NCBI RefSeq assembly: GCF_026107645.2
Contig: NZ_JAPCHV010000001.1
Span: 329,947-393,946 of the forward strand
Length of the DNA stretch: 64,000 bases
Origin: Flavobacterium sp. MFBS3-15
Lineage (GTDB): Bacteria; Bacteroidota; Bacteroidia; Flavobacteriales; Flavobacteriaceae
Reading direction: 5' to 3'
The first letter of the stretch is position 1. Each line of letters starts with the position of its first letter. The notes under the pieces are model-generated. The model searched no databases. It worked only from the letters and a program-made list of their open reading frames with translations, and had not been told where the DNA came from. Made by a program: the position numbers and the translations under genes. Below, piece by piece: positions 50,997-58,374 of the stretch.

Positions 50997-52310
50997 CTAT
51001 TTGCTCCAGTCGATCTTGCGTGAAAAGTACATCACAGCGCCAAGTATCAGGAAGAGCCCGATGCTTCCGGCCAGCAGGGCGTAGTTTTCCAACTGGATGA
51101 TCACATAGATGAAGGCATACAGCCCACTGAGCGCCGCCCCGATGAACATCGGGAATTTTCGGTTCTTCAGTATCGAAATCGAGTAGAGCGTTATCATCGC
51201 CACTACAGATATTCCCGCAATCAGGTAGGCTGTGCGGAAGCTGCTGTGCTCGGTTATCGAGATGAGCAGCGTGTAGAACATTACCAGCGCGAGGCCTATC
51301 ATGGTATACTGGAAGATATGGATGCTGATCTTGCTGATACTCTGTATCAGGAAAAAGATAAGGAACGTAAGCCCTATTACCAGGAAGCCGTACTTTGAGG
51401 CACGCATGTTCTGCTGGTATTCATCTACAGGTATGAGGAAATCCACGTAAAAACTGTAGGGCCTCAGTTCGGGCAGCCTGCCGAAATGCTGCTGTGCAAA
51501 CGGCCTGTTGAGCTGTGATATTTTCCAGCTTGCCGAAAACCCGTTATCAGTAACGGCCTGCTTATCCGGCTGCAGGTATCCCCCAAACTTCGGCGAATGC
51601 CAGTTGGACGTCATTTTGGCTTCGGTGACCTTGCCTATGGGGGCAATGCCCAGGCGCTTGGAGCCGCTATAGGCAACATCGAGGCTAAAGGACATCTGCC
51701 CGCTATGTGAACCGCTCAGGTTGATGGGCCGCGTTTCAAGCGACAGTAAAGAGTCTGCGGCATTTTCGCCGGCAACAGGTTCCATGGTATATTTGGTCCC
51801 GTTGAAGGTTACAGTTACCGCTTCACGGATGCTTTTGAGCCCATTGGTGTTGAGGAGCAGGGTAGCCCTGTCCCATTGCAGGCTCTCCGGCGATACCGCC
51901 GACTTGCTCATGTCGGGGTTGACAAAAGTACCCGTAAACTTCACTTTCGCATTGAATATCGATGCCTCATACATGCTTTGCCTGCGGGATTCCGACTGTA
52001 CATCGGCATCGGTGGCCAGTTTTTCGGGGAACAGGTAGGCGTATTCTGTTGAAGATGATGTCTGGTACGGCACCTTCAGGACCGGGCCGTAAATGTACAC
52101 GTTATCGCCCCATTGGCGGGTAATGGTCTCCTCGGTTTTCTTTTGGTTTTCCGAGCGTTCTTCTATGAGGCTTTTTACATACTGCAGCGGGATGAGCAGT
52201 ATGAGCGTAAGCACGCCCACCATGATGATCTTGGCGGTGGTAGACTGCATGAAATTGAGATTCGGTTCCCTGTGGGAGTTGTCGTTGGGGTTGTGGTTGG
52301 AGATTTCCAT
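50997..52310 (-). CDS. creD: CreD family inner-membrane protein
   Basis: This encodes 437 residues. An N-terminal cytoplasmic stretch is followed by a membrane helix (IIMVGVLTLILLIPLQYV), a large periplasmic region (WGDNVYIYGPVLKVPYQ...), the conserved LRPYSFYVDFLIPVDEYQ segment and a C-terminal membrane bundle (YGFLVIGLTFLIFFLIQSISKISIHIFQYTMIGLALVMFYTLL). This is the CreD family, linked to envelope integrity and resistance to colicins or beta-lactams. It is the last of four genes downstream of the third operator. The regulator is the winged-helix protein at 54172. Confidence 0.93.
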   Translation of the reverse strand: MEISNHNPNDNSHREPNLNFMQSTTAKIIMVGVLTLILLIPLQYVKSLIEERSENQKKTEETITRQWGDNVYIYGPVLKVPYQTSSSTEYAYLFPEKLATDADVQSESRRQSMYEASIFNAKVKFTGTFVNPDMSKSAVSPESLQWDRATLLLNTNGLKSIREAVTVTFNGTKYTMEPVAGENAADSLLSLETRPINLSGSHSGQMSFSLDVAYSGSKRLGIAPIGKVTEAKMTSNWHSPKFGGYLQPDKQAVTDNGFSASWKISQLNRPFAQQHFGRLPELRPYSFYVDFLIPVDEYQQNMRASKYGFLVIGLTFLIFFLIQSISKISIHIFQYTMIGLALVMFYTLLISITEHSSFRTAYLIAGISVVAMITLYSISILKNRKFPMFIGAALSGLYAFIYVIIQLENYALLAGSIGLFLILGAVMYFSRKIDWSK

Positions 52311-52331
52311 AGTTATTGGTTTTTAGATTAT

Positions 52332-52646
52332 TTAAATTCCTAATTCAGTAAGTATATAGAGGTAGAGTATTGCGATGGGAATGTTTATCAGCATTAATAA
52401 AGTATAAGCCAATAGCGGCAGTCGGTATTCCCTGTGAAGGCAGATGAAGATGATGTTGTTTAAAAACACAACCAGGTTAAAAAGTACCACGGCTATCAGG
52501 AAAAAGAACGCTATCAACGGAATGCCAAGCCATCCGGTGATGATGAACGCCAGCTCAAATGCCGTCCCTATGCCCAGCGACCATGAGAAAGCCCATTGCG
52601 CCATGTATATGTTGTCGAGGGCAGTTGTTTCGGTTGGTGTTTTCAT
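52332..52646 (-). CDS. small CreD-cluster membrane protein
   Basis: This encodes 104 residues with three or four membrane helices (WSLGIGTAFELAFIITGWLG, IAFFFLIAVVLFNLVVFLN, LAYTLLMLINIPIAILYLYI). The family is not recognised. It starts one base after the stop of the adjacent 110-residue membrane protein (TAG then ATG) and ends 21 bp before the CreD start. The LINIPIA pattern is shared with its neighbour (LINIPVA), so the two may be related. Confidence 0.72.
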   Translation of the reverse strand: MKTPTETTALDNIYMAQWAFSWSLGIGTAFELAFIITGWLGIPLIAFFFLIAVVLFNLVVFLNNIIFICLHREYRLPLLAYTLLMLINIPIAILYLYILTELGI

Positions 52647-52979
52647 CTAGCCGATGGTACATTTAACTACGATTATAAAATACAGGTAAGCTACTGGGAT
52701 GTTGATGAGCATAAGCCCCGCCCGCCCGATAATATTCCATTGGTATGCCTTATGCCTAAAGCTGAATGCTATGAATATGAGGAATGCTATCGAATTGATT
52801 GCGAGCGCTATTATTACATATGCAATACCTGTCGATATCACGGGATCCTTGTCAGGTGCCACAAAAAACAGCAGCAGCAGAAACGTGCCTATGGCAAGAG
52901 AGGTTAACGCTATTTTCAGAGGGAGTTTCAGGAGGTTGATCACTGCGTCGGGCATGTTTTCATATTTATCGTTTTCCAT
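52647..52979 (-). CDS. small CreD-cluster membrane protein, related to the next gene
   Basis: This encodes 110 residues with four membrane helices (LPLKIALTSLAIGTFLLLLFF, AYVIIALAINSIAFLIFIAF, IIGRAGLMLINIPVAYLYFI). The last helix carries LMLINIPVAYLYF, almost the same as LMLINIPIAILYLY in the 104-residue neighbour, suggesting duplication. It starts 3 bp after the end of the 133-residue gene. Confidence 0.72.
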   Translation of the reverse strand: MENDKYENMPDAVINLLKLPLKIALTSLAIGTFLLLLFFVAPDKDPVISTGIAYVIIALAINSIAFLIFIAFSFRHKAYQWNIIGRAGLMLINIPVAYLYFIIVVKCTIG

Positions 52980-52982
52980 GGC

Positions 52983-53384
52983 CTATCGAATTAAAAATGC
53001 GTCCTTGATTCGTTCCAGCGGCAGGTGCAGCATCCTGTAGTGGTCGAGGTCGAAAAAGCGGAGGGCCTTCCTGCCGTCGCGGTACCTTTTGCAGAAATAC
53101 ACCAGCCTGTGCGGGTAGCAAAGGGCCCCAACACCCATAATCATCAGCCTGCGAAGGCCGGTGTCGCCGTTACCGGAGAGGTAGTAGTGCATCCCGATTT
53201 CTTCCTTATTAGAAGCATCGGTCGTAAGCAGAAGGCGGAATACATCCTCAACATCGGGTGCCGGGCCGGTTTTATAGTTCTTGCGCAGGTATTTCCCGAG
53301 GTGGAAACCCAGGCTGCCCTGCGGGTAGTGGTTGAGCGCCGCTGTTGCAACAGGAGCTTCTTTGGTTTTAAAAAGTGTTTTCAT
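52983..53384 (-). CDS. 133-residue CreD-cluster protein, weakly Coq4-like
   Basis: This encodes 133 residues without a membrane helix. The segment GPAPDVEDVFRLLLTTDASNKEE with GMHYYLSGNGDTG recalls the Coq4 family, in which an HDxxH...E motif binds zinc near this place. Here the two His are replaced (VEDVF), so a Zn-dependent role is unlikely, and the relation itself is tentative. The C-terminal half is basic and aromatic (PHRLVYFCKRYRDGRK). It is the first gene downstream of the third operator copy (53422-53438) and is followed by the two membrane proteins and CreD. Confidence 0.6.
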   Translation of the reverse strand: MKTLFKTKEAPVATAALNHYPQGSLGFHLGKYLRKNYKTGPAPDVEDVFRLLLTTDASNKEEIGMHYYLSGNGDTGLRRLMIMGVGALCYPHRLVYFCKRYRDGRKALRFFDLDHYRMLHLPLERIKDAFLIR

Positions 53385-53421
53385 TTTAGTTTATGGTTTT
53401 ATGTGTTTATCTGTTGATTCT

Positions 53422-53438
53422 ACTTTGAAATTCAAAGT
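53422..53438. promoter_or_regulatory. operator copy 3 of the CreD-cluster regulator
   Basis: ACTTTGAAATTCAAAGT, near-perfect 17-bp palindrome, 37 bp before the start of the 133-residue gene. Confidence 0.75.
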
Positions 53439-53442
53439 GTGG

Positions 53443-54114
53443 CTATAAATTTTTTTGTATCGAAATGTTCCGGCTGATAAGGTAAAGCAGGTACATCAGT
53501 GTGCCGAAGCCAAGCGTAATGCCCCATGCCGTGCGGTAAGTGTCGGCAGATACAAGGCTCATGACGGTGTCGCCCAAAAGGGCAAACGGGCTGTGCAGCA
53601 CGTCCCAGCTGTTATAGCGCAATTCGCGGCCCAGGTATACCCCGAACCCGCTCAGGAAACACGCAAGGGTCATGGCTGTATTGGCAAAGGAGGTGGCAAA
53701 ACGTGCCGATAGCATCCGGTGCATGGCCTTCATCGATGCCAGGCCCAGCAGCAGCCCGGTTATCGAAAAGGAAATCAGCAGCAGCACATCGAACCACACC
53801 GGCATATTGGGACGCTGGCCCAGATGCACAAAGTCGGTGATGAGGTACGGCGCGTTAGGCAGCAGTAACAGCCAGGCAAAGCAGGCAGGGTAGAAGAGGA
53901 TGGCCTTCCTCTGTATCTCCACACGGTCGAGCATTATTGTGGTGATGGCGAAGGGTGTCCAGGCAAGGAACAGGTTCCATACCAGGAAGAAGTAAAACAG
54001 GGAGTGGGTAAAGGTAGCCCTCACCATGAGCATGCCGAAGCAAAAAGCGGTGAACAGCAGCATCATGGTGTGCTGGCGGAACATTTGCGTGAGCGGTAAT
54101 CTGATCGTTTTCAT
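53443..54114 (-). CDS. DUF1361 family membrane protein
   Basis: This is a 223-residue protein with about six membrane helices: HTMMLLFTAFCFGMLMV, SLFYFFLVWNLFLAWTPFAI, AILFYPACFAWLLLLPNAPY, WFDVLLLISFSITGLLLGLAS, FANTAMTLACFLSGFGVYLG and the last near ITLGFGTLMYLLYLIS. The Asn/Pro motif LLLPNAPYLITDFVHL with the Arg-rich loop GRELRYNSWD is characteristic of DUF1361, a multi-pass family of unknown function. It has its own operator copy upstream (54135-54151). Confidence 0.88.
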   Translation of the reverse strand: MKTIRLPLTQMFRQHTMMLLFTAFCFGMLMVRATFTHSLFYFFLVWNLFLAWTPFAITTIMLDRVEIQRKAILFYPACFAWLLLLPNAPYLITDFVHLGQRPNMPVWFDVLLLISFSITGLLLGLASMKAMHRMLSARFATSFANTAMTLACFLSGFGVYLGRELRYNSWDVLHSPFALLGDTVMSLVSADTYRTAWGITLGFGTLMYLLYLISRNISIQKNL

Positions 54115-54134
54115 AGTTTAATGGTTTTTAAAGT

Positions 54135-54151
54135 ACTTTGAATTTCAAAGT
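54135..54151. promoter_or_regulatory. operator copy 2 of the CreD-cluster regulator
   Basis: ACTTTGAATTTCAAAGT, near-perfect 17-bp palindrome, 20 bp before the DUF1361 start. Confidence 0.75.
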
Positions 54152-54171
54152 TTATGGATAAAAAAATAGCG

Positions 54172-54468
54172 CTAACTCTTTTGTATCAGTTTTTCGAGGG
54201 CATCGAGGTGGTCACGGAATGCCTTGCGGCCTTCTTTAGTGGCAATGTAGCGCGTGTTGGGCTTTTTGCCGATGAACTGCTTTTCGATAGTGATGTAATT
54301 CTCCGCCTCCAACGCTTTGGCATGGCTGGCCAGGTTGCCGTCGGTCACGCCCAGCAATTCCTTGAGGGTGTTGAAGTCGGCATGCTCATTCACCATCAGG
54401 ATGCTCATGATCCCGAGGCGTATGCGATGGTCGAAAGCCTTGTTGATATGTTGGAGGATATTTTTCAA
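54172..54468 (-). CDS. winged-helix transcriptional regulator of the CreD cluster
   Basis: This is a 98-residue one-domain DNA-binding protein: NKAFDHRIRLGIMSILMVN (helix 1), DFNTLKELLGVTDGNLASHAKALE (helix-turn-helix) and YITIEKQFIGKKPNTRYIAT (beta wing), followed by a helical dimerisation tail. This is the small winged-helix type (HTH_34-like) that commonly precedes CreD genes. It starts 2 bp after the stop of the 201-residue gene, so they are co-transcribed. Three copies of one 17-bp palindrome in front of three units of the cluster are its likely operators, so the cluster is autoregulated. Confidence 0.9.
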   Translation of the reverse strand: MKNILQHINKAFDHRIRLGIMSILMVNEHADFNTLKELLGVTDGNLASHAKALEAENYITIEKQFIGKKPNTRYIATKEGRKAFRDHLDALEKLIQKS

Positions 54469-54470
54469 AC

Positions 54471-55076
54471 CTATTCTTTGCGGTCGTATTTATAGTACAT
54501 TATGGATCCGTACAATATGTGGCATACGCCAAAGCCCAATGCCCAGAACTCCAGCCCGTAGCCTGAAAATTCGGTGGCTACCAGTCCTATCAGGATTACC
54601 GTAAGCCCCAGGTAACGCACGTCGCGCATGGTGTATTTGCTGGCATTCACACAGGCAAGCCCGTAAAAGATGAGCGTTACCGGCGCGATGAGCCCGTAAT
54701 ACCCGTTACGCAATAGCAGCAGGCAAAAGACACCGCCCGTGGCCAAAGGTATCAAAAAGTTTACAGCCAGCCTTTTTGAGGTGGAGTTCCACATAGTTTC
54801 ACCGCTCCTCCTGGCTTTGCGTGAGGTAAGCAGGAATGCTGTCACTACCGACATGACCAGTACCGCAAGCGCTATCCCGACAATGGCCTTGAACGAATTG
54901 CTTTCCAGCGTAATGTAATTGCCGTAGTTCATATCATACACCTGCTTTGCTGCATAGGCACCAAGCAGCGCATAAACACCGGCCAATATGCCCGCCAGCC
55001 CGCTAAGGGAGAGGAACTGTGTGGAGCGGTCCATCATCTTCCTGATGTCCTGTATGTCCCGTAAGTAGTTTTCCAT
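54471..55076 (-). CDS. 201-residue membrane protein, first gene of the CreD cluster
   Basis: Starting at MENYLRDIQDIRKMMDRSTQ (ATG at 55074-55076) it has 201 residues; the longer upstream frame lies over the operator. There are five or six membrane helices, including SLSGLAGILAGVYALLGAYAA, AIVGIALAVLVMSVVTAFLL, LAVNFLIPLATGGVFCLLLL and YRLGLTVILIGLVATEFS-type segments, and a basic cytoplasmic loop (TSRKARRSGETM). This protein regularly precedes the winged-helix regulator in Bacteroidota CreD loci; its role (perhaps sensing envelope stress) is unknown. Its start lies 8 bp after operator copy 1. Confidence 0.78.
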   Translation of the reverse strand: MENYLRDIQDIRKMMDRSTQFLSLSGLAGILAGVYALLGAYAAKQVYDMNYGNYITLESNSFKAIVGIALAVLVMSVVTAFLLTSRKARRSGETMWNSTSKRLAVNFLIPLATGGVFCLLLLRNGYYGLIAPVTLIFYGLACVNASKYTMRDVRYLGLTVILIGLVATEFSGYGLEFWALGFGVCHILYGSIMYYKYDRKE

Positions 55077-55084
55077 ATAAAAGT

Positions 55085-55101
55085 ACTTTGAGTTGCAAAG
55101 T
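55085..55101. promoter_or_regulatory. operator copy 1 of the CreD-cluster regulator
   Basis: ACTTTGAGTTGCAAAGT, palindrome with mismatches only at the centre; lies right in front of the first gene of the cluster, overlapping its leader. Confidence 0.75.
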
Positions 55102-55181
55102 AAAATAGAAAATTCGGAATGGCAATGAAGTTTTGAGTTTTTTTGTTTCAAGGTTTGAAGTTTTAATGTTGAATTAGGACG

Positions 55182-55225
55182 TGCGGAGAATATTGATATT
55201 ATTCTCCGCATAATTTGCGGAGAAT
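55182..55225. promoter_or_regulatory. three-copy TGCGGAGAAT repeat (operator) before the Fic gene
   Basis: TGCGGAGAAT at 55182-55191, its inverse ATTCTCCGCA at 55201-55210, and again TGCGGAGAAT at 55216-55225. The three copies lie 30-75 bp before the Fic start codon. A -7-like TATATTTA lies at about 55231-55238, just downstream, so the repeats straddle the -35 region. Confidence 0.75.
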
Positions 55226-55255
55226 AAGTTGTATATTTACCGTAAAAATATTTCT

Positions 55256-56356
55256 ATGGCTGTTTATATCCATCAACTCAAAAGCTGGCCTCATTTTCAA
55301 TGGGACCCTGAGGCAATTATCTCATTGTTACCCGAGGTAAGAAACCTCCAGGGAAAACTCATGGGTAAAGTTGAATTACTGGGTTTTAGCTTAAAAGATC
55401 AAGCCAATTTAGAAACATTGATTCAGGATGTGGTTAAATCTTCGGAAATTGAGGGTGAAGTACTGAATCCGGAACAGGTCCGTTCGTCAATAGCCACAAG
55501 GTTAGGTTTAGAAAACTCTGGGATGCTGCATTTTGACAGGAATATTGATGGCATTGTGGAAATGATGCTGGATGCAACGCAAACTAACGATAAAACGTTG
55601 AATAATGAAAGGCTTTATGGCTGGCATGCTGCTTTGTTCCCAACAGGCAGAAGCGGAATGCATAAAATTGAAGTAGGCGGGTGGCGCACGGGAGACATGC
55701 AGGTTGTTTCTGGAGGCATGGGTAGGGAAATTGTATATTTTGAAGCTCCTAAAGCGTCACTTTTAGAGGAGGAAATGAAGCAGTTTATGGATTGGTTCAA
55801 TACGGATTCAGATATGGACCCGATATTGAAAGCTGCTGTCGCTCACTTATGGTTTATAACCATTCACCCTTTTGATGACGGAAACGGGCGTATTGCAAGA
55901 GCCATAACCGATATGCAGCTTTCTAAGGCCGACGGGGTAAACCAGCGCTTTTACAGCATGTCTGCCCAAATTAAAAATGACAGGAAGTCTTATTACAAAA
56001 TATTGGAGCAAACACAAAAAGATGATATGGACATAACAAAATGGATTATTTGGTTCCTTGAATGTTTGAAGAAAGCAATACTTTCATCCGGCACCATCAT
56101 CGATAAAGTTATAGACAAGCATAACTTTTGGGCGAAGAATGCCGCATTGATCAGTAATGAACGCCAGCAAAAAATGCTTGGTAAGCTACTGGAAGGCTTT
56201 GCAGGTAACCTGACAACTTCAAAATGGTCAAAGATGACCAAATCCTCACAGGATACGGCTTTGAGGGACATTACCGATTTGATCAACAAGGGAATTTTAA
56301 TCAAAGCAAATTCAGGAGGAAGGAGTACGTATTATGAATTGAAAACAGATAGGTAA
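55256..56356 (+). CDS. Fic family protein with autoinhibitory motif and C-terminal winged helix
   Basis: Starting at MAVYIHQLKSWPHFQW (55256) it has 366 residues; an upstream TTG start is unlikely. An N-terminal helical domain (DUF4172-like) holds the inhibitory motif KSSEIEGE (Ser62 to Gly67, i.e. S-x-x-x-E-G). The catalytic motif HPFDDGNGRIAR starts at His204. Fic enzymes transfer AMP or another nucleotide phosphate to proteins. The last 75 residues (MLGKLLEGFAGNLTTSKWSK through GGRSTYYELK) form a winged helix, suggesting DNA binding; the TGCGGAGAAT repeats upstream are the natural target. It is a single-gene unit. Confidence 0.93.
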   Translation: MAVYIHQLKSWPHFQWDPEAIISLLPEVRNLQGKLMGKVELLGFSLKDQANLETLIQDVVKSSEIEGEVLNPEQVRSSIATRLGLENSGMLHFDRNIDGIVEMMLDATQTNDKTLNNERLYGWHAALFPTGRSGMHKIEVGGWRTGDMQVVSGGMGREIVYFEAPKASLLEEEMKQFMDWFNTDSDMDPILKAAVAHLWFITIHPFDDGNGRIARAITDMQLSKADGVNQRFYSMSAQIKNDRKSYYKILEQTQKDDMDITKWIIWFLECLKKAILSSGTIIDKVIDKHNFWAKNAALISNERQQKMLGKLLEGFAGNLTTSKWSKMTKSSQDTALRDITDLINKGILIKANSGGRSTYYELKTDR

Positions 56357-56359
56357 TTT

Positions 56360-56450
56360 ACCATTCTATTCATGAAGAGTCCCGGAGGGACGGCATGTTT
56401 ATAGCAAAAATATTGGTAAACTCTTCTTGAGCTCGAGCGGAGCGCCATGT
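56360..56450. repeat. GC-richer dispersed repeat fragment between Fic and L,D-transpeptidase
   Basis: A stretch reading TCCCGGAGGGACGGCATGTT with GAGCTCGAGCGGAGCGCCAT is typical of the short intergenic repeats that recur in Bacteroidota genomes. No coding potential is seen. Confidence 0.4.
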
Positions 56451-56454
56451 AAAA

Positions 56455-56967
56455 CTACCTAAAAATCTCAATCACAGCACCTTCCTCAACCGCGCCATAC
56501 AATTCATCCATTTCGTCATTGGTTACGGCAATGCATCCCGCGGTCCAGTCCTTCCAGCGGTGGAATTTACCGATATACCCCCTGCCATTGCGAAGGCCGT
56601 GTATCTTGATGTCGCCGCCGGGTGGCTTGCCCAGTTTTTTAGCATTGGCGATATCATTGGCATTAGGGTAGGAGACACCCAGGTTTTTGTGATAGCCACT
56701 GTTCGGGTTGCGGGCATTAATATGATAAATGCCTTCAGGTGTTTTGCAATCCCCTTCAAATTGCTTGTGCCCAACGGGATCTTTGCCCAATGATATGGTG
56801 TAGGTTTTCAGCAGTTCGTCACCGTACCATGCTTCCATTTTCCGTTTGGATTTGTAAACAACCAAACGATCGATGGCCTTCCCCGCCGGAAGTTTTTTCC
56901 CGGGGAAGAAGTAGTAAAATGTGAAGGCCAAAAAAAGGAATCCCAAGCCGGGGAATATTGCTGCCAT
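56455..56967 (-). CDS. L,D-transpeptidase (YkuD family)
   Basis: This is a 170-residue enzyme with an N-terminal membrane helix (AAIFPGLGFLFLAFTFYYFF) as signal anchor. The YkuD domain follows: LVVYKSKRKMEAWYGDELL, ISLGKDPVGHKQFEGDCKTPEG and the catalytic region IKIHGLRNGRGYIGKFHRWK with WTAGCIAV carrying the nucleophile Cys and the His upstream. It cross-links peptidoglycan or attaches proteins to it, in the periplasm. It is a single minus-strand gene. Confidence 0.92.
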   Translation of the reverse strand: MAAIFPGLGFLFLAFTFYYFFPGKKLPAGKAIDRLVVYKSKRKMEAWYGDELLKTYTISLGKDPVGHKQFEGDCKTPEGIYHINARNPNSGYHKNLGVSYPNANDIANAKKLGKPPGGDIKIHGLRNGRGYIGKFHRWKDWTAGCIAVTNDEMDELYGAVEEGAVIEIFR

Positions 56968-57045
56968 AGTACAAATATCAAAAAAATGCCTGTCGAAATT
57001 AATGTTTCAGCAGGCATATTTGGAATATTTTTTAATGTAAAATTC

Positions 57046-57090
57046 TGAATAAGGAAGGATTGCTTCGTCGTTCCTCCTCGCAATGACCAA
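57046..57090. repeat. dispersed 'CAATGAC/GATTGCTTCG' repeat fragment
   Basis: The stretch GGAAGGATTGCTTCGTCGTT followed by CCTCCTCGCAATGACC is an example of the short repeat (CATTGCGAGG ... GAAGCAATC) scattered through many bacterial genomes. It precedes the heptad tandem repeat. Confidence 0.45.
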
Positions 57091-57111
57091 CAGAACGTTC
57101 GAGTGAAGCTC

Positions 57112-57188
57112 AATCTAAAATCTAAAATCTAAAATCTAAAATCTAAAATCTAAAATCTAAAATCTAAAATCTGAAATCTGAAATCTGA
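57112..57188. repeat. heptanucleotide tandem repeat (11 units)
   Basis: Eight units of AATCTAA are followed by three units of AATCTGA with no interruption. It lies between the L,D-transpeptidase and FabH-like genes and stops 8 bp before the FabH-like stop codon (57196). Copy number is likely to vary between strains. Confidence 0.95.
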
Positions 57189-57195
57189 ATTGGAA

Positions 57196-58209
57196 CTACC
57201 ACTTTATGATAGCGCTTCCCCATGTGAAGCCGCTGCCGAAAGCCGCAAGCACCACTGTGTCGCCGGCCTTTATCTTGCCCTGTTCCCACGCTTCAGTAAG
57301 CGCGATAGGCACCGATGCTGCCGTGGTGTTGCCGTATTTCATGATGTTGTTGTACACCTGCTCGTCGCGCAGGCCAAACTTCTGCTGTATGAACTGCGAT
57401 ATCCTCAGGTTGGCCTGGTGCGGTATCAGCATGTCGATATCGCTTACCTGCAGGTTGTTGGCCTTAAGCCCTTCCATGATCACTTCGCTGAAACGAACCA
57501 CCGCATTTTTGAAAACGAACTGGCCGTTCATGTAGGGGTAGTAGCTTTCATCATTCGGGTCGTTGTCGGCAATGATATCGTTTACCCAGCGCTTGCCCAT
57601 GCCCGGCGCGATAAGCGAAAGCTCTTCGGCGTGCTGTCCTTCGGAATGCAGGTGTGTCGACAGGATGCCTTTAGTTGTATCTTCTTCACGCGAAAGCACC
57701 GCTGCTCCTGCGCCGTCGCCAAATATCACCGATACGCCGCGCCCCCTTGTGGTCATGTCCAACCCTTTGGAGTGCAGCTCGGAACCGATGATGAGGATGT
57801 TTTTGTACATGCCTGTCTTTATGAACTGGTCGGCTACCGAAAGCGCGTAAATGAATCCCGAACACTGGTTGCGTACGTCCAGTGCGCCAACCGTGCGTTT
57901 CATGCCCAAATCGCGCTGGACCAATACACCCGGCCCCGGAAAGTAGTAATCAGGGCTAAGAGTTGCAAATATGATGAAGTCGATGTCTTCTTTGTCAATG
58001 CCGGCACGGTCAATGGCTATTTTGGCGGCTTTTACACCCATGGCGGTAGTGGTATCTTCGCCACCGGGAACCACGTGGCGCCTTTCTTTAATGCCGGTAC
58101 GTTCCTGGATCCATTCGTCGTTGGTTTCCATTATTTTGGCAAGGTCGTCATTGGTTACCACATTATCGGGCACATAGTACCCAAGGCCGGTTATTTTTGA
58201 GTGATACAT
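57196..58209 (-). CDS. 3-oxoacyl-ACP synthase III family protein (FabH-like)
   Basis: This is a 337-residue KAS III. The catalytic triad is Cys116 (DVRNQCSGF), His264 (LIPHQANLR) and Asn294 (YGNTTAASVPIAL). The N terminus (ITGLGYYVPDNVVTNDDL) and MNGQFVFKNAVVRF are normal for the family. KAS III starts fatty-acid synthesis from acetyl-CoA and malonyl-ACP, but genomes of this group have several copies, and stand-alone ones may act on other acyl-CoA substrates. It is a single gene, preceded on the other strand by the S9 peptidase. Confidence 0.9.
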   Translation of the reverse strand: MYHSKITGLGYYVPDNVVTNDDLAKIMETNDEWIQERTGIKERRHVVPGGEDTTTAMGVKAAKIAIDRAGIDKEDIDFIIFATLSPDYYFPGPGVLVQRDLGMKRTVGALDVRNQCSGFIYALSVADQFIKTGMYKNILIIGSELHSKGLDMTTRGRGVSVIFGDGAGAAVLSREEDTTKGILSTHLHSEGQHAEELSLIAPGMGKRWVNDIIADNDPNDESYYPYMNGQFVFKNAVVRFSEVIMEGLKANNLQVSDIDMLIPHQANLRISQFIQQKFGLRDEQVYNNIMKYGNTTAASVPIALTEAWEQGKIKAGDTVVLAAFGSGFTWGSAIIKW

Positions 58210-58374
58210 TGGATATTAATTATTTAGTAGAAACGAAGCTGTAAAAATAAACATTCCTTAAAAAAGAAACCCATAGTTTGGGATTTTTTAAGTTGTGGCA
58301 TTTTTATAGCGAAAAGCATTCCACAATTGTAACAAGATATCCCTATCTTAGACCTATTTTGAAAAACGAACCCA

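Noticed and set aside
57046..57188. CRISPR-like array
   Set aside because: The repeated unit is a 7-nt tandem without spacers; the neighbouring repeat is a dispersed intergenic fragment.
57190..58200. 336-aa plus-strand ORF opposite FabH
   Set aside because: Shadow; the minus strand has the Cys-His-Asn triad and family motifs.
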